Of a stretch of DNA of 64,000 nt, positions 52,410 through 61,004 are shown piece by piece (positions within the stretch are counted from its first letter, which is position 1; each line of letters begins with the position of its first letter). The stretch is taken from positions 1,240,001 through 1,304,000 of the forward strand of contig NZ_JBHTLI010000001.1 in the NCBI RefSeq assembly GCF_042678405.1, in the 5' to 3' direction. This DNA is from Salegentibacter_A chungangensis (GTDB lineage Bacteria; Bacteroidota; Bacteroidia; Flavobacteriales; Flavobacteriaceae). The translations under genes and the position numbers were made by a program. The notes beneath the pieces were generated by a model. The model saw nothing but the letters and a program-made list of their open reading frames with translations, did no database searches and was not told the origin of the DNA.

Positions 52410-53405
52410 ATGAGGAAGATTTTAAAATGGTTGACAGCTTTATTGTTTTTTGGTTTGATTGTGCTTTTTATTTTTAATTATAGATATCCATTCATAACTC
52501 CGGCGGTAGGTAATTGGTCAGTGGGTTATGGAAAAACGAACAAAATACTTCCATCATTTTCAATAAATCCAAATAGTATAATTACTTATAAGGAAGTGGA
52601 TAGTCTACTCGTTGAAGAAATACATTATATAGCTGACCCTTTTTTTGTAGCTGATAGCACGGGGTATTATTTGTTTACCGAATTAAAGGGAAATGGTAGT
52701 GCTGATATAGCATTATTTACATCTCATGATGGTTCAGAATATAACTACCAGGGAGTTGTTCTGGATGAGAGCTTTCATCTTTCATATCCTCAGGTATTTA
52801 ATTATAAAAATGAGTATTATATGGTTCCCGAAACCAAAGGAGCGGGAAATGTTTTATTGTATAAGGCCAAAGAATTTCCTTTTGAATGGGAAATAGAAGA
52901 TACCTTATTGCATAATATTGCAATCAAGGATCCTTCTATATTACTTAGTAAAGATTTAAACCTTATAGTTGGGGTAAATGACAATTTAGAGCAATTTTTC
53001 TTTACAGCCGATTCTCTGAAGGGTAGTTGGAAGGAACATCCAAATTATAGTCCTAGATGGGGTAACGAAAGCAGGCCGGGCGGTCGTTTTTTTAAAGTGA
53101 ACGACTCTTGGTATCTACCACTTCAAAATAGGAGGTTAGGCTATGGTACCGGAATTTCGCTATATGCATTGAAAAATAATCAAGGCAATCTGGAACTGAT
53201 ACCGAAAAGACATATGTATCTTAGTCCGCAAACAGGGATAAACTGGTTTAACAGAGGTATGCATCATTTGGATATTCAGCCTGATAAGGACAGTTACTAT
53301 GTCGTTTACGATGGAGACAGGAATTTTAAAGGGAAAAGGTCATTTCAGTATAAAAGGACCTTGAAATTTAACTTTATTGATCTTTATAATTATTTTAGGA
53401 ATTAA
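52410..53405 (+). CDS. Membrane-anchored beta-propeller protein, GINT1 N-terminal-like
   Basis: A 331-residue protein with an N-terminal anchor (about 5-24, LKWLTALLFFGLIVLFIFN), so it faces the periplasm. The rest forms repeated blades with IADPFFVADSTGYYLFTELK, HLSYPQVFNYKNEYYMVPET, LYKAKEFPFEWEIEDTLL and RPGGRFFKVNDSWYLPLQN. These motifs match the N-terminal domain of plant glucosamine inositolphosphorylceramide transferase 1, a glycosidase-like beta-propeller related to GH43/68 folds, but the C-terminal transferase domain is missing. Activity is unknown; a glycan-binding or -trimming role is possible. Nine-base gaps join it to both neighbours. Confidence 0.78.
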   Translation: MRKILKWLTALLFFGLIVLFIFNYRYPFITPAVGNWSVGYGKTNKILPSFSINPNSIITYKEVDSLLVEEIHYIADPFFVADSTGYYLFTELKGNGSADIALFTSHDGSEYNYQGVVLDESFHLSYPQVFNYKNEYYMVPETKGAGNVLLYKAKEFPFEWEIEDTLLHNIAIKDPSILLSKDLNLIVGVNDNLEQFFFTADSLKGSWKEHPNYSPRWGNESRPGGRFFKVNDSWYLPLQNRRLGYGTGISLYALKNNQGNLELIPKRHMYLSPQTGINWFNRGMHHLDIQPDKDSYYVVYDGDRNFKGKRSFQYKRTLKFNFIDLYNYFRN

Positions 53406-53414
53406 GAGGAATAT

Positions 53415-53966
53415 ATGCTGAGAAAGTTTAATGCCGATTTAAAGAAATACAAGAAGTACGGTAAAAAATCCAGTATGAGTCTTCTACTTACTCAGCAGGG
53501 TTTGTGGGCCCTGTTCGTTTATAGGGTTAATAATTCTATTTATAGGAAAAAAATACCTGCAGTCTTAAAAAGGCCACTTCTATTTATCGGTTTGTTTTTT
53601 CAAAAATTAATGGAAATTATTACCGGTATCTCTTTACCATACTCGGCATCTATTGGTGAATCCTGTTATATAGGTCATTTTGGGGGTGTGATAGTTAATT
53701 CAATGGCAATTATCGGAAGGAATTGCAATATCTCTCAAGGGGTTACTATAGGAGTTAGTGGAAAAGGAAGTAAGAGAGGAGTACCAGTCATTGGAGAGAA
53801 TGTATATATAGGCGTAAATGCTGTTATTGCAGGGAAGATCACAATAGGAGATAATGTTGTTATTGCTGCCAACTCGTTGGTTACAAGATCGGTGCTTGAT
53901 AATAAAACCGTTATGGGAGTTCCTGCTGAAGTAATTTCTGAAAATGTATCAAATTCTTATATCTGA
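53415..53966 (+). CDS. Serine acetyltransferase-like hexapeptide acyltransferase
   Basis: A 183-residue protein with an N-terminal hydrophobic helix (about 60-75) and a left-handed beta-helix: IGESCYIGHFGGVIVNSMAI, IGRNCNISQGVTIGV, KRGVPVIGENVYIGVNAVIA and GKITIGDNVVIAANSLVTRS. The HFGG segment carries the active-site His of CysE/colanic-acid acetyltransferases. In a glycan locus it most likely O-acetylates a sugar with acetyl-CoA. Its TGA overlaps the next ATG (TGATG). Confidence 0.86.
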   Translation: MLRKFNADLKKYKKYGKKSSMSLLLTQQGLWALFVYRVNNSIYRKKIPAVLKRPLLFIGLFFQKLMEIITGISLPYSASIGESCYIGHFGGVIVNSMAIIGRNCNISQGVTIGVSGKGSKRGVPVIGENVYIGVNAVIAGKITIGDNVVIAANSLVTRSVLDNKTVMGVPAEVISENVSNSYI

Positions 53967-55129
53967 TGAGGTTTTTGGTAATATCAGGGGCTCCTTTATT
54001 TGTTAAGGATGATGTCAAAGCCGCATATCCTCCATATGTGAGGGAGATGGATATATGGTTTAGTCAGGTTCAGAATATAAAGATAGTATCACCAGGCACA
54101 TATCCATTTTCATTTCCAACGAAAGAATTCAAACGGCAGGATGTTGGTTTCACTTCACTTTCTTTTTTACAGTTTAAAGGAGTCAGGAAATCCATAATAA
54201 GTTTGTTGAGCCTGCCTGGAATTCTTTTAAAGCTAAAAGAGGAAATGAGGGAAACGGACCATATACATCTGCGTTGTCCTGGGAATATTTCATTGTTGGG
54301 CTGTATGATCCAGATCTTTTTTCCTTCGAAATCGAAAACAGTTAAGTATGCGGGGAATTGGGATCCACAATCACATCAGCCATTTAGCTATAAACTTCAG
54401 AAGGCGATCATAAGAAATTCCTTTCTTAGTAAAAATATGAAGGTGTTAGTTTATGGAGACTGGCCGGAGCAATCAAAAAATATTGTTCCCTTCTTCACTG
54501 CATCATTTAGAGAAAGCGAAAAAGAGACGATTGTAAAGGATTTTAGGGAGCCTTTAAAAATGATTTTTGCGGGTGCGCTTGTGAAAGGGAAAAGACCTAT
54601 GCTTGCTATAAAGCTGGTTGAGAAATTGAGGTCTTCGGGAGTGGATATGGAGTTGGATTTATTTGGAGAAGGCGAATTGAAGAAAACTTTAGAGAATTAT
54701 ATTCAAAAGAATCAACTTTGCGGTTTTATTCGACTTAACGGGAGTGTTCCCCTGGAAGAATTAAAACAGGAATATAAAAAAGCACATTTCCTGATCCTGG
54801 CCTCAAAGAGTGAAGGCTGGCCAAAAGCTATGGCGGAAGCCATGTTCTTTGGGTGCATTCCAGTTAGTACTTCGGTGAGCTGTGTTCCGTGGATGTTGGA
54901 TTATGGCAAACGGGGAGTGTTGTTAGGTTCAGGTTCTGATTCCGAAAATGAAGACGATAGGGAATCTATACTGATAAAAAGAGGATTTGATCAGATTAGA
55001 TCTTTGATGGGAAAACTGGAAGTTTTAAAAGAGATGTCGACCGAAGCAATGAGATGGTCGCAACAGTATACTTTGGAAAAATTTGAAGCCGAAATAGAAA
55101 AACTCTTAATCTCAGAAGAACAGCTCTAA
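53966..55129 (+). CDS. GT4-like glycosyltransferase
   Basis: A 387-residue GT-B protein. RFLVISGAPLFVKDDVKAAY starts the acceptor-side domain, HIHLRCPGNISLLGCMIQIF lies in the middle, and the donor site reads FLILASKSEGWPKAMAEAMF with GCIPVSTSVSCVPWMLDYG. The EGWPKAMAEAM pattern is close to the GT4 ExxxxxxxE motif. Coupled by a one-base overlap to the acetyltransferase gene and followed by another GT4 gene after one base. Confidence 0.83.
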   Translation: MRFLVISGAPLFVKDDVKAAYPPYVREMDIWFSQVQNIKIVSPGTYPFSFPTKEFKRQDVGFTSLSFLQFKGVRKSIISLLSLPGILLKLKEEMRETDHIHLRCPGNISLLGCMIQIFFPSKSKTVKYAGNWDPQSHQPFSYKLQKAIIRNSFLSKNMKVLVYGDWPEQSKNIVPFFTASFRESEKETIVKDFREPLKMIFAGALVKGKRPMLAIKLVEKLRSSGVDMELDLFGEGELKKTLENYIQKNQLCGFIRLNGSVPLEELKQEYKKAHFLILASKSEGWPKAMAEAMFFGCIPVSTSVSCVPWMLDYGKRGVLLGSGSDSENEDDRESILIKRGFDQIRSLMGKLEVLKEMSTEAMRWSQQYTLEKFEAEIEKLLISEEQL

Positions 55130-55130
55130 T

Positions 55131-56204
55131 ATGAGAATACTTCAGCTTATAGACTCTTTGAGACCGGGGGGAGCAGAAAGAATGGCGGTAAATCTGGCTA
55201 ATGAATTGAATTCAAGAGTTGAAGCATCTTTTCTTTGTTGCACCAGGAAGGAAGGCTTACTTAAAAAAGAAATTCATCGCCAAATCGGATATCTTTTCTT
55301 AAACAAGAAAAGCAAACTGGATGTCAATGCCTTTCTAAGACTCAGGCATTTTATACTTCAAAACAAAATAAATATAATTCAGGCTCATGGTACTTCCTGG
55401 TTTTTTGGCGTACTTTTGAAATTTGCCATTCCTTCAGTGAAACTTATCTGGCATGACCACTATGGAAATAGTGATATACTTGAAAATAGGAATGAAAGAT
55501 TGTTGAAGTTTTTCAGCTACAAGTTCGATGGTGTTATTGCTGTAAACCAGAAACTGAAAAAATGGGCGATAAGCACACTAAAAGTTTCAAAAGTAATTCA
55601 GTTAAATAATTTTGTTGTGCTGCCAGCCTTCGATGAGCAACCAGAGGATAATTCAGTATTATCAAGCAAGGGCTTCAATATTCTTTGCATAGCAAATTTA
55701 AGACCTCAAAAAGATCATAAGAATCTTCTAAATGCCTTTGAATTAATCGCTTCAGAACATGAGGACATATACTTATATATGGTAGGTGAAGATCCAAAAA
55801 CAGATTATTCTGCTGAAATATTAGAAAAGATTTCTAAATCTATATATAGTTCCAGAATCTTTTATTATGGCAGTCAAAATCCAGTAACTCAATTTATAAA
55901 GCAAGCGAATATTGCAGTACTTTCGTCAAAATCGGAAGGGTTGCCGTTGGTTTTATTGGAGTATGCCGCTGTCGGTTTGCCAGTGGTGTGCACCGATACA
56001 GGCGAATGCAGAAAAATAATAAGTAGTAATGAGCTTTTAGTGCCACCTGAAAATCCCGAGGCTATTAGAGCTGCAGTTTTGAAATTATATAGAAATGATT
56101 TCGAAAGAAAAAATGAAGCAGAAAAAATGAGGGAAAAAGTTGAGGAGTTTTATGGGGTAGAAAATTTTATATCATCTTACCTAGATTTCTGTGAAAAACT
56201 ATAA
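55131..56204 (+). CDS. GT4 family glycosyltransferase
   Basis: A 357-residue GT-B protein with the classical loop LIDSLRPGGAERMAVNLANE at the N-terminus, INIIQAHGTSWFFGVLLKF, IWHDHYGNSDILENR and a donor site IAVLSSKSEGLPLVLLEYAA followed by GLPVVCTDTGECRKII. The paired glutamates of GT4 (EGLPLVLLEYA) are intact. Its stop codon TAA (56202-56204) is followed at once by the extended frame of the Wzy-like gene. Confidence 0.89.
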   Translation: MRILQLIDSLRPGGAERMAVNLANELNSRVEASFLCCTRKEGLLKKEIHRQIGYLFLNKKSKLDVNAFLRLRHFILQNKINIIQAHGTSWFFGVLLKFAIPSVKLIWHDHYGNSDILENRNERLLKFFSYKFDGVIAVNQKLKKWAISTLKVSKVIQLNNFVVLPAFDEQPEDNSVLSSKGFNILCIANLRPQKDHKNLLNAFELIASEHEDIYLYMVGEDPKTDYSAEILEKISKSIYSSRIFYYGSQNPVTQFIKQANIAVLSSKSEGLPLVLLEYAAVGLPVVCTDTGECRKIISSNELLVPPENPEAIRAAVLKLYRNDFERKNEAEKMREKVEEFYGVENFISSYLDFCEKL

Positions 56205-56326
56205 TTTTAAACATACTAAATCCCCATAAAATTAATAATCTAAGCTACATAAACTATTTCCAAGTCGTCCTAGCACATGTTTTACTGGGATTTCTGGTTT
56301 ATGCTTATCGACCGGCTGGTGAACTT

Positions 56327-57589
56327 TTGCTTTTCGGAACTTTAATTTTTTGGTTATTCTTTGTCATTGTAAATCAAAATAAAAATAATGAAGCCCTTAT
56401 GGCTGCGGGTTATATCGCAGGAGCGGAGGTTTTTTATCGGATGACAGGCTCTATGGTCTTTTATGAGACCGGTAAATATAGTGTCATTATTTTTCTTTTG
56501 ATTGGAATGTTATATAAAGGAACTTCTTCAAAAACTGTAACATACTGGATCTACCTTTTAATTCTCTTTCCGGGGGTTGTAATAGCTTCTTTTACTTTAG
56601 ATTATGATGTGGTGTTTAGAAAAGCTATAGCTTTCAATCTTAGTGGTCCTGTATGTCTTGGAATTTCGGCTCTTTATTGCTATTATAAGAAAATCACCAA
56701 AACACAATTTAGTTATGTTTTATTAATGCTTTTGCTACCGCTTATCGCGAATATGGCATATTTGTTTTTTTATACTCCAAGTTTGGGAGAAGCCCTTATG
56801 TATGGTACAAACTCAAATTTTGCTACTTCCGGAGGTTATGGTCCAAATCAGATTTCTACTGTAATGGGACTTGGTGCTTTTATACTTTTTACAAGACTTA
56901 TTCTGATTAAAGATAAGGTTATAAACTTGTTGGATTTAATTTTATTTGGCTTGCTTACGTATAGAGCACTTATTACTTTTTCCAGAGGAGGAGTTATTAC
57001 TGCTATCTTCTGTATCATTGCCTTTGCGTTATTTTATTATTATAAGCAAAACCGAAGGGAACAAGCGAACCTTATTTTTAAATTTATATTATTTGCCGCA
57101 GTATTGACTGGGACATGGGTTTATTCAATAATTAATTCTGAAGGCCTTATTTTTAACCGCTATACAAACCGAGATGCAGCCGGTAAACTTGAAGACGATA
57201 TAACTACAGGTCGTACTGATTTGATCATAACTGAATTACAAGGTTTTTATCATAATCCAATAATTGGCATAGGCGTAGGAAAAGGGAAAGGAATGAGAAG
57301 TGACCTCACGGGCACGGCAACGGCTTCCCATAATGAAATTAGCCGATTACTTTCAGAACATGGATTGTTAGGATTAACTGCCGTTCTAATTCTTATATTT
57401 GTCCCAATTGTTTTTTGGGTCAAGTTTAAGAACAATTATTATTTTTTGGCGTTCTTAGCATTTTGGTTTTTGACGATTAACCATTCCGCGATGCGGATAG
57501 CCCTGCCTGCTTTTGTTTATGGATTGGCCTTATTATATATTGTAGATGACAAAAAGAATCCTGTACATAGGAAACGACTTACAAATTAA
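56327..57589 (+). CDS. wzy: Wzy/WaaL-type O-antigen polymerase or ligase
   Basis: An integral membrane protein of at least 420 residues with about ten hydrophobic segments and a large loop before the end (TGRTDLIITELQGFYHNPII, GVGKGKGMRSDL, ATASHNEISRLLSEHG), the pattern of the Wzy_C/O-antigen ligase family, including the conserved His and Arg of the HNxxxxLLxExG motif. It polymerises repeat units or ligates chains to an acceptor in the periplasm. TTG 56327 is the first standard start, but the frame is open and hydrophobic from 56204, so the real protein is probably 41 residues longer (see finding). The end overlaps the next gene by 44 bases. Confidence 0.86.
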   Translation: MLFGTLIFWLFFVIVNQNKNNEALMAAGYIAGAEVFYRMTGSMVFYETGKYSVIIFLLIGMLYKGTSSKTVTYWIYLLILFPGVVIASFTLDYDVVFRKAIAFNLSGPVCLGISALYCYYKKITKTQFSYVLLMLLLPLIANMAYLFFYTPSLGEALMYGTNSNFATSGGYGPNQISTVMGLGAFILFTRLILIKDKVINLLDLILFGLLTYRALITFSRGGVITAIFCIIAFALFYYYKQNRREQANLIFKFILFAAVLTGTWVYSIINSEGLIFNRYTNRDAAGKLEDDITTGRTDLIITELQGFYHNPIIGIGVGKGKGMRSDLTGTATASHNEISRLLSEHGLLGLTAVLILIFVPIVFWVKFKNNYYFLAFLAFWFLTINHSAMRIALPAFVYGLALLYIVDDKKNPVHRKRLTN

Positions 57590-58562
57590 CAGCTTTACCG
57601 CTACTTATATTTCTTTTTTCAGCAAGGTGCTGAAGAGAGAGGGGTATAGGGTTAAAACTGCTTCTACCAGAAATAATAAGGGGCTGAGGTTAATGGAAAT
57701 GCTGGGCCTGATAGTTCGTTTTCATAAGTCGACAGATGTGGTCCTTATAGATACTTATGGGGCGATGAATTTCTATTATGCCTATTTGGTGGCGAAAACC
57801 TGCCAGTTTTATAATCTGGAATACATTCCTATACTTCACGGCGGTAATCTTCCGGAGAGGCTTGAAGCTTCGGGGAAGTTCAGTAAAAGTTTATTCGGTA
57901 AGGCTAAAATGAATGTAGCTCCTTCCCTTTTTTTATATGAGATATTTAAAGGAGCAGGGTTTGACAATATTAAACTGATTCCAAATTCTATTGAGATAGA
58001 CAATTATCCCTTTAAAGAACGCAAGAAATTTTCTCCCAGACTGTTGTGGGTGAGAAGATTTCAAAAGAGGTATAACCCTATGCTCGCACTAAAAGTTCTG
58101 CAGAAGCTTACCAAAGAATACCCAAACGCAAGTCTTTGTATGGTAGGTCCCGATAAGGACGGGAGTATGAAAGCCTGCAAGACCTTTGCTAAGAAGCATT
58201 CTCTGGATGTGAAATTTACCGGGAAGCTTAAGAAAAAAGAATGGGCAGAGCTATCTGAAGACTACGATTTCTTCATCAATACCACTACTATAGATAATAC
58301 GCCTATAAGCGTAATAGAAGCTATGAGTCTGGGACTTGCGGTTGTTTCCACCAATGTCGGGGGAATGCCGGTTTTAATTGAAAATAATAAAGATGGTATC
58401 CTTGTTCCGGAAAATGATGCCGGGAAGATGACCGAAGCTATTATCAGGTTATTGGAGCATCCTGAAGAAACCGCTGAAATTTGCCATAACGCCCGTAAAA
58501 AAGTTGAAAAATTTGCCTGGCAGCTGGTTAGGGAAGACTGGAACAGATTGCTGGAATCATGA
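57546..58562 (+). CDS. GT4 family glycosyltransferase, first of a tandem pair
   Basis: A 338-residue GT-B protein that begins 44 bases inside the Wzy-like gene: MTKRILYIGNDLQINSFTAT. DVVLIDTYGAMNFYYAYLVA, IPILHGGNLPERLEASGKF, LCMVGPDKDGSM and the donor-site segment NTTTIDNTPISVIEAMSLGL with STNVGGMPVLIENN identify GT4. A following gene is clearly a paralogue, sharing the same blocks. The short N-terminal domain, lacking the glycine-rich loop, is a trait of both. Overlaps the next start by four bases (ATGA). Confidence 0.88.
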   Translation: MTKRILYIGNDLQINSFTATYISFFSKVLKREGYRVKTASTRNNKGLRLMEMLGLIVRFHKSTDVVLIDTYGAMNFYYAYLVAKTCQFYNLEYIPILHGGNLPERLEASGKFSKSLFGKAKMNVAPSLFLYEIFKGAGFDNIKLIPNSIEIDNYPFKERKKFSPRLLWVRRFQKRYNPMLALKVLQKLTKEYPNASLCMVGPDKDGSMKACKTFAKKHSLDVKFTGKLKKKEWAELSEDYDFFINTTTIDNTPISVIEAMSLGLAVVSTNVGGMPVLIENNKDGILVPENDAGKMTEAIIRLLEHPEETAEICHNARKKVEKFAWQLVREDWNRLLES

Positions 58563-59569
58563 GACGCTTGGTTTATATTGGAAATAAACTTGAAAGTCGC
58601 GGAGGAGCACCAACTTTTACCGATACTTTCGTAGGAATGCTCAAGGCAGAAGGCTTTGAGGTTGAGAGTGCCTCGGGTTTTAAAAATAAACCCCTGAGGC
58701 TATCGCATATGCTTTTTAACATTCTTAAAAATGCTTCAGCCGAAAGCCTGGTTCTAATAGACACTTACAGTACACAGAATTTCTGGTATGCCGTATATGC
58801 CGGAAAACTTTGCAGGCTGCTTAAGCTGCAATATATTCCGGTGCTGCACGGCGGTAATCTTCAGAAGAGATTAAATTCTAATCCAAAGGAGTGTAAAGCC
58901 TTATTTAGTAACGCCAAGATCAATGTAATTCCTTCCCCGTACCTGTATCATATTTTTGAAGATTACGGGATAAAAAATATTACCTGTATTCCTAATGCAA
59001 TTCCCGTGGAGGATTATGACTTTGAGCAGCGAAATTCTGTACAGCCGAAACTGCTATGGGTAAGAGCTTTTGACAGCATCTATAATCCGCTTACAGCGAT
59101 AAAAATTCTTGAAAAAATATTGAGGAGTTATCCTGATGCGGAACTCTGTATGGTAGGACCTGACAAGGATGGAAGCCTGTCTGAATGTGAGAAATATGCT
59201 TTATCCCGAGATCTTCCGGTGAAATTTACAGGGAAACTCGATAAAAGGCAGTGGATCGAACTTTCCCGGGATTATGATATCTTTTTAAATACTAGCGGGA
59301 TTGATAATATGCCATTGAGTGTGATAGAAGCAATGGCTCTTGGCTTCCCTGTGGTGTCAAGTAATGTGGGTGGGATCCCGCATCTTATTAGCTCCGGAGA
59401 GAATGGCCTTCTTGTTGATCCGGGTGATATTGAAGATTTTGCAGGTTCTATTGATCTTTTGGTTAAAAATCCTTCAAAGACAGCTACAATTAGTGCAAAG
59501 GCAAGGGAGAAGGCAAAAAACTTCGATTGGGCCAAGGTCAAAGCCGATTGGTTGCAATTACTAAGCTAA
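58559..59569 (+). CDS. GT4 family glycosyltransferase, second of a tandem pair
   Basis: A 336-residue GT-B protein: RRLVYIGNKLESRGGAPTFT, SLVLIDTYSTQNFWYAVYAG, IPVLHGGNLQKRLNSNPKE, LCMVGPDKDGSLSECEKYAL and the donor site NTSGIDNMPLSVIEAMALGF. These blocks align with the previous gene, so the pair arose by tandem duplication. Unlike its partner it keeps a glycine-rich GGAPT loop near the N-terminus. A 39-base gap separates it from the initiating transferase gene. Confidence 0.88.
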   Translation: MRRLVYIGNKLESRGGAPTFTDTFVGMLKAEGFEVESASGFKNKPLRLSHMLFNILKNASAESLVLIDTYSTQNFWYAVYAGKLCRLLKLQYIPVLHGGNLQKRLNSNPKECKALFSNAKINVIPSPYLYHIFEDYGIKNITCIPNAIPVEDYDFEQRNSVQPKLLWVRAFDSIYNPLTAIKILEKILRSYPDAELCMVGPDKDGSLSECEKYALSRDLPVKFTGKLDKRQWIELSRDYDIFLNTSGIDNMPLSVIEAMALGFPVVSSNVGGIPHLISSGENGLLVDPGDIEDFAGSIDLLVKNPSKTATISAKAREKAKNFDWAKVKADWLQLLS

Positions 59570-59608
59570 AAATTTTATCTTTAGCCCATTATCTGCTAAC
59601 TCTGCCTA

Positions 59609-61003
59609 ATGTCTAAACAGCCCCTATTTCACTTTGAAATTTCTGAGCGCAAAGTCTTGCTTCGCTTGTTTGACAGTATCTCGGTGATTGTAACACTGGG
59701 GCTGGTAGGGATCATATTTCAGTTCGATTATTTCCAAATCACATCAGATTACTGGAACTGGTCTTTGGCTTTATTGCTTTATCTCAATCTTTTTACCACG
59801 GTTTTTGAACTGTACGATCTGCAGATAGCCAGTAAGTTTGACCTGGTTCTTAAGAATGCCCTGTTAGCAAGTTCGCTTACGGTCCTCTTCTTTATGCTGA
59901 CTCCTTATTTTACTCCGAGTCTGCCTGATAACCGACTTCAGATTATCTTCTTTTTCTTTGCGATTATCTCTCCGCTTCTTTTGTGGAGGTATACTTATAT
60001 TGCGCTGATATCTTCCCCGCGTTTTTATAAAAGAGTGCTGGTGGTTGGAGACTCATTCGATATTAACCTGATCGCAACTTCCCTTCAGAAATCTGATCCC
60101 AATTATGTGGTTGTTGGATATATAAATACTGATGATAAGGTTAAAACATCCATTAAACAAAAGGACCTTATTCAGCTAAATGTAGATGAACTGGAAGATG
60201 CCATAGAGGATCATCATATAAGTGAGATCGTTGTCACGAGTGCTTATCAGAAAGGCTTGATGCTTCCGCTGTATAATCATTTAAGTGAACTTTTGAAATC
60301 GGGTTTCCCTATCAGAGATTATATCCAGGTTTATGAAGAGGTGACCCGAAGAGTGCCGGTACAACACGTAGATAAGGATTTTTATAAATATTTCCCATTT
60401 AGCCGAAGTAACCAGAACAAATTTTATGTGCTTTCCTTTAGGGTTCTTGATATTCTGGTGTCCATTCTGGGGATAATTTTCGGGTTGCTTATTTTGCCTT
60501 TTGTACTGATAGGTAACCTGGCTGCCAACAGGGGAGAATTGTTTTACAGGCAGGAACGCGTAGGGAAGAACGGAAAGATTTTCAATATTTATAAGTTCAG
60601 GACTATGGATAAGAATGCCGAATCCAATGGGCCACGCTATGCTGAAAAAAATGATGCCAGGATTACCCGCTTCGGAATGTTCTTAAGACGAACCCGGATA
60701 GATGAAATTCCTCAGTTCTATAACGTATTAAAAGGCGATATGAGCCTTATCGGCCCTAGACCGGAACGCCCCGTTTTTGTAAAGGAATTATCAGAAAAGA
60801 TCCCTTTCTATGACATCAGGCATATTATAAAACCCGGATTAACGGGCTGGGCGCAGGTAATGGCCAATTACGGGACCAGCCATACAGATAGTCTCGAGAA
60901 ACTACAGTATGATCTTTATTACATTAAACACCGGGGGCTTTTTCTCGATATGAATGTTCTTCTAAAAACATTGAGTACCATAGTCTTTTTCAGAGGTCAG
61001 TAA
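59609..61003 (+). CDS. Undecaprenyl-phosphate sugar phosphotransferase (WcaJ/WbaP-like, polyprenyl PGT)
   Basis: The initiating phosphoglycosyl transferase, which moves a sugar-1-phosphate from a UDP-sugar onto undecaprenyl phosphate. The 464-residue protein has four N-terminal membrane segments (about 20-130), a Rossmann-like CoA_binding_3 domain (about 140-260), another membrane hairpin near 280-305 and the catalytic domain with RVGKNGKIFNIYKFRTMDKN, RRTRIDEIPQFYNVLKGDMS and LIGPRPERPVF. Which sugar it transfers (glucose, galactose or a GlcNAc type) cannot be read. It is the last gene of the locus and ends one base before the convergent lnt gene. Confidence 0.93.
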   Translation: MSKQPLFHFEISERKVLLRLFDSISVIVTLGLVGIIFQFDYFQITSDYWNWSLALLLYLNLFTTVFELYDLQIASKFDLVLKNALLASSLTVLFFMLTPYFTPSLPDNRLQIIFFFFAIISPLLLWRYTYIALISSPRFYKRVLVVGDSFDINLIATSLQKSDPNYVVVGYINTDDKVKTSIKQKDLIQLNVDELEDAIEDHHISEIVVTSAYQKGLMLPLYNHLSELLKSGFPIRDYIQVYEEVTRRVPVQHVDKDFYKYFPFSRSNQNKFYVLSFRVLDILVSILGIIFGLLILPFVLIGNLAANRGELFYRQERVGKNGKIFNIYKFRTMDKNAESNGPRYAEKNDARITRFGMFLRRTRIDEIPQFYNVLKGDMSLIGPRPERPVFVKELSEKIPFYDIRHIIKPGLTGWAQVMANYGTSHTDSLEKLQYDLYYIKHRGLFLDMNVLLKTLSTIVFFRGQ

Positions 61004-61004
61004 T

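Noticed and set aside
11626..61003. Mobile element or prophage as the source of the transferase island
   Set aside because: No transposase, integrase, inverted terminal repeat or tRNA border was seen; composition shifts and scars fit homologous exchange better.
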